A stretch of 64,000 nucleotides of DNA from Pseudomethylobacillus aquaticus. Lineage in GTDB: Bacteria; Pseudomonadota; Gammaproteobacteria; Burkholderiales; Methylophilaceae. Below the pieces are notes generated by a model, which made no database searches, was not told the DNA's origin, and saw only the letters and a list, made by a program, of their open reading frames with translations. The position numbers and the translations under genes are program-made. The stretch's first letter is position 1; each line of letters opens with the position of its first letter. Location: contig NZ_RJVP01000003.1 in assembly GCF_003730115.1 (NCBI RefSeq), forward strand, positions 62,001 through 126,000. The letters are read 5' to 3'. Below are positions 52,100 through 60,629 of this stretch, piece by piece.

Positions 52100-53344
52100 T
52101 TATTGATAACCCTTTGGGAACGGATCCGGTGCGATCAGCTCGGACTCGAATACCACGTCGGCCTGACCATCGGTACGCCACTTGCCGATACGCAGCTTGC
52201 TCCACAGGTGATGGTTGGCATCGACCTTGACGTAGCCTTCTGGCGCATCCTTGAACTCATAGCCAGGCAATGCAGCAGCCACCTTGTCCACATCGAAGCT
52301 ACCGGCACGCTCTACTGCAGCTTTCCACAACCATGGGCCCAGATAAGCGGCTTGGGTCACATCACCGATCACGGATTTAGGCCCCCACATCTTCTTGAAC
52401 TCGGCAACGAATTTCTCGTTGCTTGGGTTCTTCTGGCTCTGGAAGTACTTCATTGCCGAGTAGAAGCCGGCCAGGTTCTCACCACCGATACCCAGCACTT
52501 CGTCCTCGGTCACCGAGATGGTCAGCATGGTCTGCTTGCTGGAGTTCAAACCAGCGGCGTTCAGCTGCTTGAACCAGGCCACGTTACTGCCACCCACCAC
52601 AGCCGCGTAGATCACATCCGGCTTCTTCAGCTTGATCTTGTTGATGACGGAACCAAATTGCGTGTCACCCAGTGCGATGTACTCTTCACCCACCACCTTG
52701 CCACCCAGATGCTGCTCGATGTGTTTACGGGCGATCTTCATGGAGGTACGTGGCCAGATGTAGTCAGAACCGATCAGGTAAAAGGTTTTGGCTTTCTTTT
52801 CCTTGGCGATCCAGTCCAGACCAGCAAGGATCTGCTGGGTGGCTTCCTGGCCGGTGTAGAACACGTTCTTGGATTGCTCCAGGCCTTCATAGAAGGTCGG
52901 GTAGAACAGCAGACCGTTTTCCTTTTCGAACACCGGCAGCGCCGCCTTGCGTGAGGCCGAGGTCCAGCAGCCGAACACGGTGGCGACCTTGTCGTTCACC
53001 AGCAGCTTCTTGGACTTTTCCGCGAAGGTAGGCCAGTCACTGGCGCCATCTTCCTGGATCACTTCGATCTTGCGACCCAGCACACCGCCCATGGCGTTGA
53101 TCTGGGCGATGGCCAGCTTCTCGGCCTGGATGGAACCGGTTTCACTGATGGCCATGGTGCCGGTGGCCGAGTGCAGGATACCGACCTTGACGGTCTTGTC
53201 CGTCACAGCCAGCTTGGTGGTGTTGACCTTGGCAGTCGGGAAATCAGCGGCCATGGAAGGCGCGCTCATGATCCCGGCTGTCAGCAGTGCGCCCACCAGG
53301 GCGCCCATGCCAGTCATGAATCGACGTCGGTTAAAGTATGTCAT
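52100..53344 (-). CDS. urtA: Urea/short-amide binding protein UrtA (FmdD-like)
   Basis: The substrate-binding protein of the HAAT-type urea importer, 414 residues. The N-terminus has a twin-arginine-like signal (NRRRFMTGMGAL), hydrophobic core and cleavage after SMAA. The mature part starts AVTDKTVKVGILHSATGTMA and contains EDGASDWPTFAEK, YFGCWT-like FGCWTSASRKA and a GSDYIWPRT segment, all typical of UrtA. In Methylophilus methylotrophus the equivalent fmdD product serves urea and short-chain amides. It follows fmdB after about 75 bp. Confidence 0.96.
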   Translation of the reverse strand: MTYFNRRRFMTGMGALVGALLTAGIMSAPSMAADFPTAKVNTTKLAVTDKTVKVGILHSATGTMAISETGSIQAEKLAIAQINAMGGVLGRKIEVIQEDGASDWPTFAEKSKKLLVNDKVATVFGCWTSASRKAALPVFEKENGLLFYPTFYEGLEQSKNVFYTGQEATQQILAGLDWIAKEKKAKTFYLIGSDYIWPRTSMKIARKHIEQHLGGKVVGEEYIALGDTQFGSVINKIKLKKPDVIYAAVVGGSNVAWFKQLNAAGLNSSKQTMLTISVTEDEVLGIGGENLAGFYSAMKYFQSQKNPSNEKFVAEFKKMWGPKSVIGDVTQAAYLGPWLWKAAVERAGSFDVDKVAAALPGYEFKDAPEGYVKVDANHHLWSKLRIGKWRTDGQADVVFESELIAPDPFPKGYQ

Positions 53345-53420
53345 CAGATTTCTCCTGGTAAAAAAAGGGGTAGCGCGTGTTGCTTAGCGAGCGTGGCGAT
53401 CCACGCCGTGGATGGGCGGC

Positions 53421-53780
53421 CTAATGGCCCAGCATCCATGGACGTGCGGTCTTTTTGGTTTGCATCTTCAATAAGCTTCCTTTCTGTTTGGCGGGCGCAC
53501 TGGTGTTGCTGGCTTGCGTATCCGCGGCCGGTTTGCAGGTGTGACCACCGGTGCAACCACAGCTGGAACGGCGCGCAGCGCGCGGTGCATGTGCAGATTT
53601 CTCGTTGCGTTCATGGGCGATACGACTGGCCTTATCCAGCACCGCGAGGCGCGGTGCGGACTGGATGCGCTGGCCCAGGTCGCCACAGAATTCGCATGGC
53701 GCAGGGTCCTGCGACTCGCTCATCTTGCGCAGCGCCGTGAAGGTGCCGCAGTGCGCGCATTCATACTCGTAAAGTGGCAT
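53421..53780 (-). CDS. fmdB: FmdB-family zinc ribbon protein
   Basis: A 119-residue protein of the FmdB regulatory family. It starts MPLYEYECAHCG and has the paired CPFC-like CEFCG (C-x2-C ... C-x2-C), making a zinc ribbon at 5-45. A C-terminal CGCTGGHTC adds more Cys and His. In M. methylotrophus fmdB lies after fmdA and was proposed to influence amidase expression. The ATG is fixed by GGGAG at 7 bp. It lies 16 bp after fmdA. Confidence 0.92.
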   Translation of the reverse strand: MPLYEYECAHCGTFTALRKMSESQDPAPCEFCGDLGQRIQSAPRLAVLDKASRIAHERNEKSAHAPRAARRSSCGCTGGHTCKPAADTQASNTSAPAKQKGSLLKMQTKKTARPWMLGH

Positions 53781-53796
53781 GTGGTCGCTCCCGTGC

Positions 53797-55020
53797 TCAG
53801 CTCGTGGACGCCATGTCGGCACCCGGGGTCACCAGTTTCAGTGGCCCGTCGGCATTGGGTTTGAGGTCGAAATCGAAGATCTCGGTGGGCAGCCACAAGG
53901 TGGCGCAGGCATTGGGGATATCCACCACCCCGCTGATATGCCCTTCCACCGGCGCCGTGCCGAGGATGGACAAGGCCTGTGCACCGCTGTAGCCAAACTT
54001 CTTGAGATATTCGATGGCGTTCAGGCAAGCCTGGCGGTAGGCCACATGCACGTCCAGGTAATGCTGCTTGCCCTGCTCGTCCACCGAGATGCCCTCGAAG
54101 ATCAGGTAATCGCGGTAGTTGGGGGTGAGCGGGCTGGGCTGGAACACCGGGTTCTTGATGCCGTACTTCTTGACGCCGTCCTTGATGAGGCTGACCTTGA
54201 TGTCCAGATAACCGGCCATCTCGATGGCGCCACAGAAGGTGATCTCGCCGTCGCCCTGCGAGAAGTGCAGGTCACCCATGGACAAGCCGCCGTCCTTGAC
54301 GTACACCGGGAAGAACACCTTGGAACCCTTGGTCAGGTTCTTGATGTCACAGTTGCCGCCGTGATCGCGTGGTGGCACGGTGCGCGCACCTTCCATCGCA
54401 GCGGCCTTGGCCGCCTCGCCTGACATGCGGCCCATGACCGCTGCGGTGGCATTGGGTGGCAGGCCCAGCGGTGGCACCCGTTCCGGGTCGGTGGCGATCA
54501 ACTCCGCCTCGCGCTTGTTCCAGCTGTCCAGCAGCTCACGTGAAGGCAGACAGCCGATCAGACCCGGGTGCATGATGCCGGCGAACTTCACATTCGGCAC
54601 ATGACGCGAGGTGGTGTAGATACCATGAAAATCCCAGATCGATTTGCGTGCCTCCGGGAAATGGTCGGTCAGGAAACCACCGCCGTTTTCCTTGGCAAAC
54701 AGGCCGTTGAAGCCCCATTGCGAGTCATCAAAGGTGCCGACATCGAGAATATCGACCACCATCAGGTCGCCAGGCTCGGCGCCCTCGACCCCGATAGGGC
54801 CGCTCAGGTAGTGCACCTGCAGCAGATCCACATCGCGTACGTCGTTGGCACTGTCATCGTTCTTGATCTGGCCGCCGGTCCAGTCCATGCACTCGACGCG
54901 GAACTCATCGCCGGGCTTGACCATGGCAATCATCGGAATGTCCGGGTGCCAGCGGTTGTGTATCTGTCCGTCCTGTTCCCAGGGCTTTTTGTCCAGATCG
55001 AGTTTCACCAGGGTTTTCAT
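53797..55020 (-). CDS. fmdA: Formamidase (FmdA/AmdA acetamidase-formamidase family)
   Basis: It hydrolyses formamide (and possibly acetamide) to the acid and ammonia. The 407 residues follow the FmdA_AmdA family from start to end: MKTLVKLDLDKKPWEQ, HNRWHPDIP, VECMDWTGGQI, GAEPGDLMVVDIL, FAGIMHPGLIGCLPS, VPPRDHGGNCDIKNL and FFPVYVKDGGLSMGDLHFSQ. Invariant Asp, His and Glu residues of the family are present. It lies between the porin and fmdB. It is the second gene of the amide-urea block, about 50 bp after the porin gene. Confidence 0.97.
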   Translation of the reverse strand: MKTLVKLDLDKKPWEQDGQIHNRWHPDIPMIAMVKPGDEFRVECMDWTGGQIKNDDSANDVRDVDLLQVHYLSGPIGVEGAEPGDLMVVDILDVGTFDDSQWGFNGLFAKENGGGFLTDHFPEARKSIWDFHGIYTTSRHVPNVKFAGIMHPGLIGCLPSRELLDSWNKREAELIATDPERVPPLGLPPNATAAVMGRMSGEAAKAAAMEGARTVPPRDHGGNCDIKNLTKGSKVFFPVYVKDGGLSMGDLHFSQGDGEITFCGAIEMAGYLDIKVSLIKDGVKKYGIKNPVFQPSPLTPNYRDYLIFEGISVDEQGKQHYLDVHVAYRQACLNAIEYLKKFGYSGAQALSILGTAPVEGHISGVVDIPNACATLWLPTEIFDFDLKPNADGPLKLVTPGADMASTS

Positions 55021-55069
55021 GCATCCACCTCCTGTGTTGAAGTCAAATAGTTAAGATTGCAGCCAGGCT

Positions 55070-56185
55070 CTAGAACTGCAGCTGTACGCCCACGATGAAC
55101 TTGTCCACTTCCTTGCCCGTGGTCTGCTCCACCTTGCTGTAGGTTGCAGCGAGCTTGGCGTTGAAGCCGTCGATCACGTAATTGAGGCCAAAGTCATACT
55201 GCTTCTTGTCGGCCGCCAGCACCGGATTGTCATCGCGGTCGAATTTCTGATAACGGACATGCGGCTGGAATCTGCCCCAGCCGAAGACTTCATTGAAGAT
55301 GTAACCCAGGCCAAGCAGGTAGGCGGTGCCGTCCTCGGACTTGATGACGCCGTCGGTGTCGTACTTGTAGTAAGCGCCTTCAGCCGTGACCGCGCCTGGG
55401 CCTGCCTTCTTTTCCATCAAGCCATCCAGGTTCCAGCCGGTGTAATCGCCGGTGCTGGTGGCACTCACTGCCCCATCCTTCTGGTATTGCGCGGCTACAC
55501 CGACGGACAGCACATCGGCTGCGCCAAAGGTGGTGCTGCCGGTGTAGAAGGCTGGCGCGCCGTTCGGCGTCCAGAAGTCATACTGCAAGCGGGCTGCGAC
55601 CAGCGGCTGATCCGAGGTGCCAGGGGTGGTGCCGACACGGGTGCCGACGTTGTGGCCTTCGAACGCGCCCAGGTTATAGATCAGGCGGCTATCCAGCAGC
55701 TTGCCCCAAACGGCCGCACCGTCATCGCGGCCTGTGGTTCTGCTTGGGTAGCGCGACACGATACCTGGGTAGGAGAACGGCAGCAGGTAGTAAGGGCCAT
55801 TCAGGTTGGAACGGTCACTGGCTGGCAGCATGCGGCCCGCCCAGATATTGAACTCAGGCATGAACTCGAACTGCGCGATGGCATCGATGACCCCGATCGA
55901 TTCATCGGCTTTCTTTTCGGTGTTGAAGGTGCCCTTGATGTACTTGTTGAGCGAAGCGTTCATGTACAGACGCACACTGTCCAGCGCGAAGTCGTTACTG
56001 TTGGAACTGCCGTTGGTGGCGCCGTCCTCGGTACTGGTGAAAGTGGAGCGTATGCCCAGACCGACCGACACCGATTTATCTTCACCGAAGGTGATGGTGC
56101 CGGCGGCCTGCGCCAACGGTGCTGCCATGCCTATGGTGCTGGCAACAGCAGCGAGCAAAGCGGATTTCCTTAACGTCTGTTTCAT
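55070..56185 (-). CDS. fmdC: Outer membrane porin (FmdC-like)
   Basis: A 371-residue porin-type barrel: signal peptide (MKQTLRKSALLAAVASTIG, cleaved after AQA), then strands with alternating hydrophobic residues, a DGAAVWGK loop and a last strand ending in Phe (KFIVGVQLQF). In M. methylotrophus, FmdC is the amide- and urea-induced porin encoded before fmdA, and the order here is the same. The ATG is fixed by AAGGGG at 6 bp. As first gene it should carry the operon promoter, in whose region the TACG box is found. Confidence 0.9.
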   Translation of the reverse strand: MKQTLRKSALLAAVASTIGMAAPLAQAAGTITFGEDKSVSVGLGIRSTFTSTEDGATNGSSNSNDFALDSVRLYMNASLNKYIKGTFNTEKKADESIGVIDAIAQFEFMPEFNIWAGRMLPASDRSNLNGPYYLLPFSYPGIVSRYPSRTTGRDDGAAVWGKLLDSRLIYNLGAFEGHNVGTRVGTTPGTSDQPLVAARLQYDFWTPNGAPAFYTGSTTFGAADVLSVGVAAQYQKDGAVSATSTGDYTGWNLDGLMEKKAGPGAVTAEGAYYKYDTDGVIKSEDGTAYLLGLGYIFNEVFGWGRFQPHVRYQKFDRDDNPVLAADKKQYDFGLNYVIDGFNAKLAATYSKVEQTTGKEVDKFIVGVQLQF

Positions 56186-56301
56186 GTCACACCCCTTTGT
56201 CATAGTCAAAAATCAAAAAATCTGCAAAATCTGGAAGCTGCCAGTCATGTGAGGCTGGTGGTCTGTGTGCAGCTAGATTAGCGAGCGGGGGTGGTGACTC
56301 A

Positions 56302-56319
56302 AATACGTCAAATTGCGTA
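56302..56319. promoter_or_regulatory. 18-bp box in the fmd promoter region, identical to 36599
   Basis: Read on the minus strand this is TACGCAATTTGACGTATT, the exact 18-mer found between the permease-kinase and TonB-receptor genes. It lies about 115 bp upstream of the porin start, a plausible activator distance. Confidence 0.5.
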
Positions 56320-56391
56320 AGTCATGCCGCGGAAGCGCGGCGCGAACTGTGCTAACTTGGCTGCAGCAACCACTTCATGGAGCTTGTGCCT

Positions 56392-57171
56392 ATGTCTGCC
56401 ATCCTTGCCCGCGATGCCTGTGCTTACGCCCGCGTAGTCAGCCGCGCAGTCGCAGCGATTTCCCACCGTACGGCGTCGCGCATACCTGGCCGCGCGGTAG
56501 CGCTATCAGTCGGTCGCGCACTAGCGCTGGTAAGCGCCGTGCTGTGCCTGCAACTCGCCGCCTGTGGCGAGTTCTCCTACAAACGCGGGGCCAGTGCCGG
56601 GGATCTGCAGCAAGCAAAAAGCCGTTGTGAACGCCTATACACACAATCAGCCACACAGGCCGCCGAGGTGGAACGTTGCCTGGCCGCCGAAGGGTGGGTA
56701 GTGAAGGATTTTGATAAGGACGATCCGGTGCTATCGGTGATGTTCACCGATAACCAGCGTGCGCCGGGGCCGGTAACCAGCTATGAGCGCCGTGAGGCCG
56801 ATATCCCGGCCCGGCCCGCTACCAGCCCGGCCTCGGAACCCGGCGATCTGGCAGCCAGCGATCCTGCATCCAGTAACCCTGGCAAAGCGCAGACCGCTGC
56901 CGATAGCGCGACCACGCTGGCGACGCCAGCAGCGCCAGCAACGCCATCTGCGCCCGCCGCCGCTCCAGCGCCCAAAGACCCGCTGGATATCTTTCTGATC
57001 AGCTCCTGGTGGAAAGTGGGCGGTGGGCCGGACGCCTTGAAGGCTGACACCGATGCCTGCGTCACGACATTGGGTGAGGCGCATCGCCCCGACCGAACCA
57101 CGCTCAAGACCACACGCGGCCTGCTGCTGTGCATGCGTGATCGCGGCTGGCGGGCACTGCAGGCCAAATAG
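56392..57171 (+). CDS. Lipoprotein with two Cys-rich CxxxxGW modules
   Basis: An exported protein of about 259 residues I cannot name. After a long basic N-terminus, a hydrophobic stretch ends in a lipobox (LQLAAC). Two related modules follow: SRCERLY ... ERCLAAEGW near the start of the mature part, and DACVTTL ... LLCMRDRGW at the end. A Pro/Ala/Ser-rich linker about 80 residues long, with KDPLDIFLISSWWKVGG, separates them. The gene 58023 carries a third copy of the module. The start is uncertain: 56392 has GGAG 9 bp upstream, and an ATG at 56377 is the alternative. Confidence 0.68.
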   Translation: MSAILARDACAYARVVSRAVAAISHRTASRIPGRAVALSVGRALALVSAVLCLQLAACGEFSYKRGASAGDLQQAKSRCERLYTQSATQAAEVERCLAAEGWVVKDFDKDDPVLSVMFTDNQRAPGPVTSYERREADIPARPATSPASEPGDLAASDPASSNPGKAQTAADSATTLATPAAPATPSAPAAAPAPKDPLDIFLISSWWKVGGGPDALKADTDACVTTLGEAHRPDRTTLKTTRGLLLCMRDRGWRALQAK

Positions 57172-57263
57172 GCTGCTACAGCCAACGCCCAAGGGCTGGC
57201 GATCACGCGCGTCAGCCGGTCTGCGGTGTGACCACAGGGCGGGAATTGCGCTACCATCCGGGC

Positions 57264-57836
57264 ATGCCAGCGATTTCACACCAGCACCCGCACATCAGGC
57301 CGGGATACGCCCTGTTACTCACTACGCTCGCTGCCCTGCCCTGGATGGCTTCCATGGCACTGGCCGACAGCACGCTGGATGCACGCGTGCTACGCGTCCA
57401 CGATGGTGACACCATCACCGTGCAAGCCGCCGATGGCGCGAAACTGAAAGTGCGCCTGATCGGCATCGATACGCCTGAACTGCATCAGACCTGCGGCAAG
57501 CGTGCGCGTGAGCGTCTGTACACCCTGGTGCAGGGACGCACGGTCAGCCTGCAATGTGCCAGGCAGGACCGCTATCAGCGTCAGTTGTGCACGGTGTATG
57601 CCGGGCAGCAGGACATCAACCTGCAGCTGCTGGCGGAAGGTCTGGCCTGGCACTATGCACAATCCCGCGAGCTGTCGCCGGAATTGCATGGTGACTATGC
57701 CGCCAGCGAACGCGCGGCGCGTGCTGCCGGTCTGGGCCTGTGGCAGCAGGACGAACCACTGCCGCCCTGGCAATACCGTGCCTTGCAACGGCAGGGCGGC
57801 ACTCCGCCGGCCGCTCTCCACAATGCCTGTGGGTAA
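57264..57836 (+). CDS. Exported thermonuclease (SNase-like)
   Basis: A 190-residue OB-fold nuclease with a signal peptide (YALLLTTLAALPWMASMALA). The core has the staphylococcal nuclease landmarks VLRVHDGDTITVQ (calcium-binding Asp), LKVRLIGIDTPEL (catalytic Arg), CGKRARERL and QDRYQRQLCTVY (second Arg), LLAEGLAWHYAQ. Two Cys in the core could form a disulfide. It would cut DNA or RNA in the periplasm or outside. A GTG at 57228 is an upstream alternative start; neither has a clear ribosome-binding site. Confidence 0.88.
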   Translation: MPAISHQHPHIRPGYALLLTTLAALPWMASMALADSTLDARVLRVHDGDTITVQAADGAKLKVRLIGIDTPELHQTCGKRARERLYTLVQGRTVSLQCARQDRYQRQLCTVYAGQQDINLQLLAEGLAWHYAQSRELSPELHGDYAASERAARAAGLGLWQQDEPLPPWQYRALQRQGGTPPAALHNACG

Positions 57837-57911
57837 GTTTGTGGTCAGCCTGGGTACAGATGACTTAACACGCTGTCCTGTATCCGGAATGACGATACGG
57901 TGAAATTTTGA

Positions 57912-57927
57912 GCACGCGCGCGCGTGC
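57912..57927. repeat. Alternating purine-pyrimidine palindrome
   Basis: GCACGCGCGCGCGTGC is a perfect 16-bp palindrome of alternating purine and pyrimidine, a Z-DNA-prone type, in the spacer between the thermonuclease and the next small gene. Confidence 0.5.
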
Positions 57928-58022
57928 GTTGCGGTTTGCTACACTGACAGAAAATGTCAAGTCAAGATCTGAACGGCAAGGTCAGGCCACTGGTCTGAGC
58001 CTCACATCCCGGGAGAAGCTGC

Positions 58023-58472
58023 ATGAAGAAACTGGCTGTTGTGGTGGCAGTGATCGTGTCCGTGTATCTGGGCATGCACTATTTTGGCTCGATGCAGGAT
58101 GGCAGCAAGGACAGCGCCACCCTGGACCATGCTCTGGTCACGGCCATCGACCACTGCCGCGATATCAGTGTACGGGCCACGGCCAGCCGCACCGCCATCG
58201 TGGAGTTCCAGCGTCTGGAGATCGCTGGTGTGCAAGCCTCGTCCTTCCAGCGCTGCATGCAGGACCAGGGCTATCAGCAGAACCCGGACTGGCTGCAACA
58301 GGCACGCCAACAGCGGAGCGCAAACGCCGGATCAGCCCCCTCGGAAGCACTCTCCGACGAAGCCGCATTGGAGGCGATGCGCCGCGAGCACATGAACAGC
58401 GTGACCCTGCTGCAAGGCCTGCCCAGCTACTGGCGCAAGGCCAGCGGCACGACGACGCCCGCGGCTAAATAA
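58023..58472 (+). CDS. Membrane-anchored small protein with CMxDxGY module
   Basis: A 149-residue protein of unknown family. One N-terminal hydrophobic helix (LAVVVAVIVSVYLGMHYF) should anchor it in the inner membrane, with the rest periplasmic. The body carries HCRDISV and RCMQDQGYQQ, the same Cys ... C(M/L)-x3-GW/Y module that appears twice in the lipoprotein two genes upstream. GGAGAAG 4 bp before the ATG fixes the start. A Ser/Ala linker and a basic C-terminus follow. Confidence 0.7.
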   Translation: MKKLAVVVAVIVSVYLGMHYFGSMQDGSKDSATLDHALVTAIDHCRDISVRATASRTAIVEFQRLEIAGVQASSFQRCMQDQGYQQNPDWLQQARQQRSANAGSAPSEALSDEAALEAMRREHMNSVTLLQGLPSYWRKASGTTTPAAK

Positions 58473-58527
58473 GCCCGGCCAGCACGCGGCTCTTGCCCTC
58501 CGCCGCCGCAGCGGTAAACTGCCGTGT

Positions 58528-59139
58528 ATGACCCCCATCCCTCATAGCATCATCAGCGCACTGGAAACCAACGGCTATAGCATCTACGATGACTTTCTGC
58601 CAGACAGCGTCATCCGCCAACTGGCACAGGAAGCGCGCGACATGGCCGCCGCGGGCACACTCAAACCAGCCCGGGTCGGTCTGCAAGCGCAGTCCCAGCG
58701 CGATATCCGCGGTGACCTCACCCACTGGCTGGAAGATCGCGGTGACAGCCCGGCACAGCAGCACTACACGCATGTCATGAACGAGTTGTGCGGGGCATTG
58801 AACCGCAGCTGCTTTCTGGGCCTGCACACGCTGGAAACGCATTTTGCCGTGTACCCGCCCGGCACCGCTTATGGTCGACATCTGGACCAGTTCCGCGATT
58901 CCCAGCAACGCATCATCAGCAGCATCCTCTACCTCAACGACGACTGGTCGGCCAGTGATGGCGGTCAGTTGCGCCTGTATCTGGAACAGCCGGAGCGGCC
59001 GCATCTGGACGTGGTCCCGCATGGCAACCGCTTGGTGTTGTTCGAATCGGCACGTTTCTGGCACGAAGTGCTGCCCGCCAGCCGCGAACGCATCAGCCTG
59101 ACCGGCTGGTTCCGCGCGCGCGACCCCTCGCCGCTGTGA
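58528..59139 (+). CDS. 2OG-Fe(II) oxygenase (prolyl-4-hydroxylase-like)
   Basis: A 203-residue double-stranded beta-helix oxygenase. The iron ligands are His118 and Asp120 (GRHLDQF) and His179 (FWHEVLP), and the 2-oxoglutarate Arg is near 188 (RERISLTGWFR). The strands around SSILYLNDDW and GGQLRLYL are typical of the P4Hc group. The target could be a protein prolyl residue or a small molecule. It ends 24 bp before the decarboxylase start, so the two may form an operon. Confidence 0.88.
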   Translation: MTPIPHSIISALETNGYSIYDDFLPDSVIRQLAQEARDMAAAGTLKPARVGLQAQSQRDIRGDLTHWLEDRGDSPAQQHYTHVMNELCGALNRSCFLGLHTLETHFAVYPPGTAYGRHLDQFRDSQQRIISSILYLNDDWSASDGGQLRLYLEQPERPHLDVVPHGNRLVLFESARFWHEVLPASRERISLTGWFRARDPSPL

Positions 59140-59142
59140 GCG

Positions 59143-59170
59143 CTCTGCTGTGACCACGCTGCTGTGACCA
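59143..59170. repeat. 14-bp tandem duplication over the decarboxylase start
   Basis: CTCTGCTGTGACCA is followed by CGCTGCTGTGACCA. A partial earlier copy (CCGCTGTGAG) contains the stop codon of the oxygenase gene and the last copy contains the GTG start of the decarboxylase. Confidence 0.8.
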
Positions 59171-60612
59171 AAGCTGCCAGGCTGGCCGGGATGTTCAGCC
59201 CGGAGATGTTCCGTTTGCATGGCCATAGCCTGATCGACCTGCTGGCAGATCGGCTGAGTGCTCAGTTGCAAGGTCAGGGGGCCGTGCTGCCCTGGCGTGA
59301 TCCTGTCACCGAGGACACACGCTGGCAACGGCCGCTACCACAGCAGCCCACACTCGATGCCGAACACTGGCTGCAACAGCTGCAGCAGGACATCCTGCCG
59401 GGCGGTCTCGCCATCCACCATGTGCGCAATATGGGTCATCAGGTGGCAGCGCCCTTGCCGATGGCCGCCTTGTGTGACCTGGTGGCCTCGCTCAGCAACC
59501 AGGCCATGGCGGTGTATGAAGCCGGGCCGACCGCCACCATGCTGGAGCGTCAGGTGATACGCTGGCTGAGTACCCTGGTGGGTTGGGACAGTCCCAGACT
59601 TAACGGCCTGCTCACCTCGGGTGGCAATCAGGCCAACCTCACTGCCCTGCTGGCGGCACGCCAGCGTGCCTTGCCCGGCAACAGCTGGCAGCAGGGTGTG
59701 CCAAGCCAAGGCCGGTTATGCATCCTGGCTTCTGAACACAGCCATTATTCCATCAGCCGCGCCGCTGGCATCATGGGATTGGGCACGGCAGCCGTGGTCA
59801 CCGTCGCCTGCGATGCCGAGGGGCGCATGCAGCCCGCTGCGCTGCAGCAAGCGCATGCCGCCTGTGTGGCGCAAGGTCAACAGGTGATGGCCGTGGTCGC
59901 CAGCGCAGCCTGCACGCCCACTGGCAGCATAGACCCGCTAGGCGCGATCGGCCTGTACTGCCGGGCTCACCAGCTCTGGCTGCATGTGGATGGCGCGCAT
60001 GGCGCTTCCGGCCTGCTCTCGGCCCGGCACCGCATGGCGCTTGACGGCATCGCGCTGGCGGATTCCGTGGTGTGGGATGGTCACAAATTGTTGTACATGC
60101 CGGCCACCGTGTCCGCCGTGCTGTTCCGCGACCCGGCCAACCGTCATGCCGCCTTCGCACAGGAAGCGTCCTATCTGTTCCAGGGCGATACGATGGATGA
60201 TTTCAACACCAGCACCAGCACACTGGAATGCACCAAGCGCATGATGGGGCTCAAGCTGTGGACGGCATTCTCACTGTATGGCGTGGAGGGATTGGGGGCG
60301 CTGGTGGATCAGGTGTATGGCCTTGCGCAGCAACTGGCGCACAAGCTGGCAGCAGACCCGGCCTTCGAACTGCTGATGGCGCCGCAGACCAATATCGTCT
60401 GCTTCCGTCACCGAGGTGAAGATAGCGACCGCCACGCCATGAATGCACACCAGGCCGTATTACGGCAGCGGCTGGTGCAAAGTGGCGCATTCCATATCAC
60501 CCAAGTGACCCTGGATGGCCAGATCTGGCTGCGCACGGCACTGATGAACCCGTTCACTTCGGCAGAGGATCTGGATGCGCTGCTAGCGGCATTGCAGCAA
60601 CCTTTGCAGTAA
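59164..60612 (+). CDS. PLP-dependent group II decarboxylase
   Basis: A 482-residue pyridoxal-phosphate enzyme of the aromatic-L-amino-acid / diaminobutyrate decarboxylase group. Visible are TSGGNQANLTALLAAR near 151, the PLP-ring His in EHSHYSISRAAGIMG, VDGAHGAS (Asp276) and the Schiff-base Lys308 in WDGHKLLYMP. FQGDTMDDFNTSTS follows. The substrate (aromatic amino acid, diaminobutyrate, glutamate or cysteine sulfinate) is not determined. The start is GTG in a small repeat; ATG 59191 is an alternative. It follows the 2OG oxygenase closely. Confidence 0.88.
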   Translation: MTKAARLAGMFSPEMFRLHGHSLIDLLADRLSAQLQGQGAVLPWRDPVTEDTRWQRPLPQQPTLDAEHWLQQLQQDILPGGLAIHHVRNMGHQVAAPLPMAALCDLVASLSNQAMAVYEAGPTATMLERQVIRWLSTLVGWDSPRLNGLLTSGGNQANLTALLAARQRALPGNSWQQGVPSQGRLCILASEHSHYSISRAAGIMGLGTAAVVTVACDAEGRMQPAALQQAHAACVAQGQQVMAVVASAACTPTGSIDPLGAIGLYCRAHQLWLHVDGAHGASGLLSARHRMALDGIALADSVVWDGHKLLYMPATVSAVLFRDPANRHAAFAQEASYLFQGDTMDDFNTSTSTLECTKRMMGLKLWTAFSLYGVEGLGALVDQVYGLAQQLAHKLAADPAFELLMAPQTNIVCFRHRGEDSDRHAMNAHQAVLRQRLVQSGAFHITQVTLDGQIWLRTALMNPFTSAEDLDALLAALQQPLQ

Positions 60613-60629
60613 CGCTGGCGGCTTGGTGC

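Noticed and set aside
56186-56391. Sigma-54 promoter for the fmd operon
   Set aside because: A TGGCAG sequence is present, but the spacing from GG to GC does not fit the -24/-12 rule on the minus strand.
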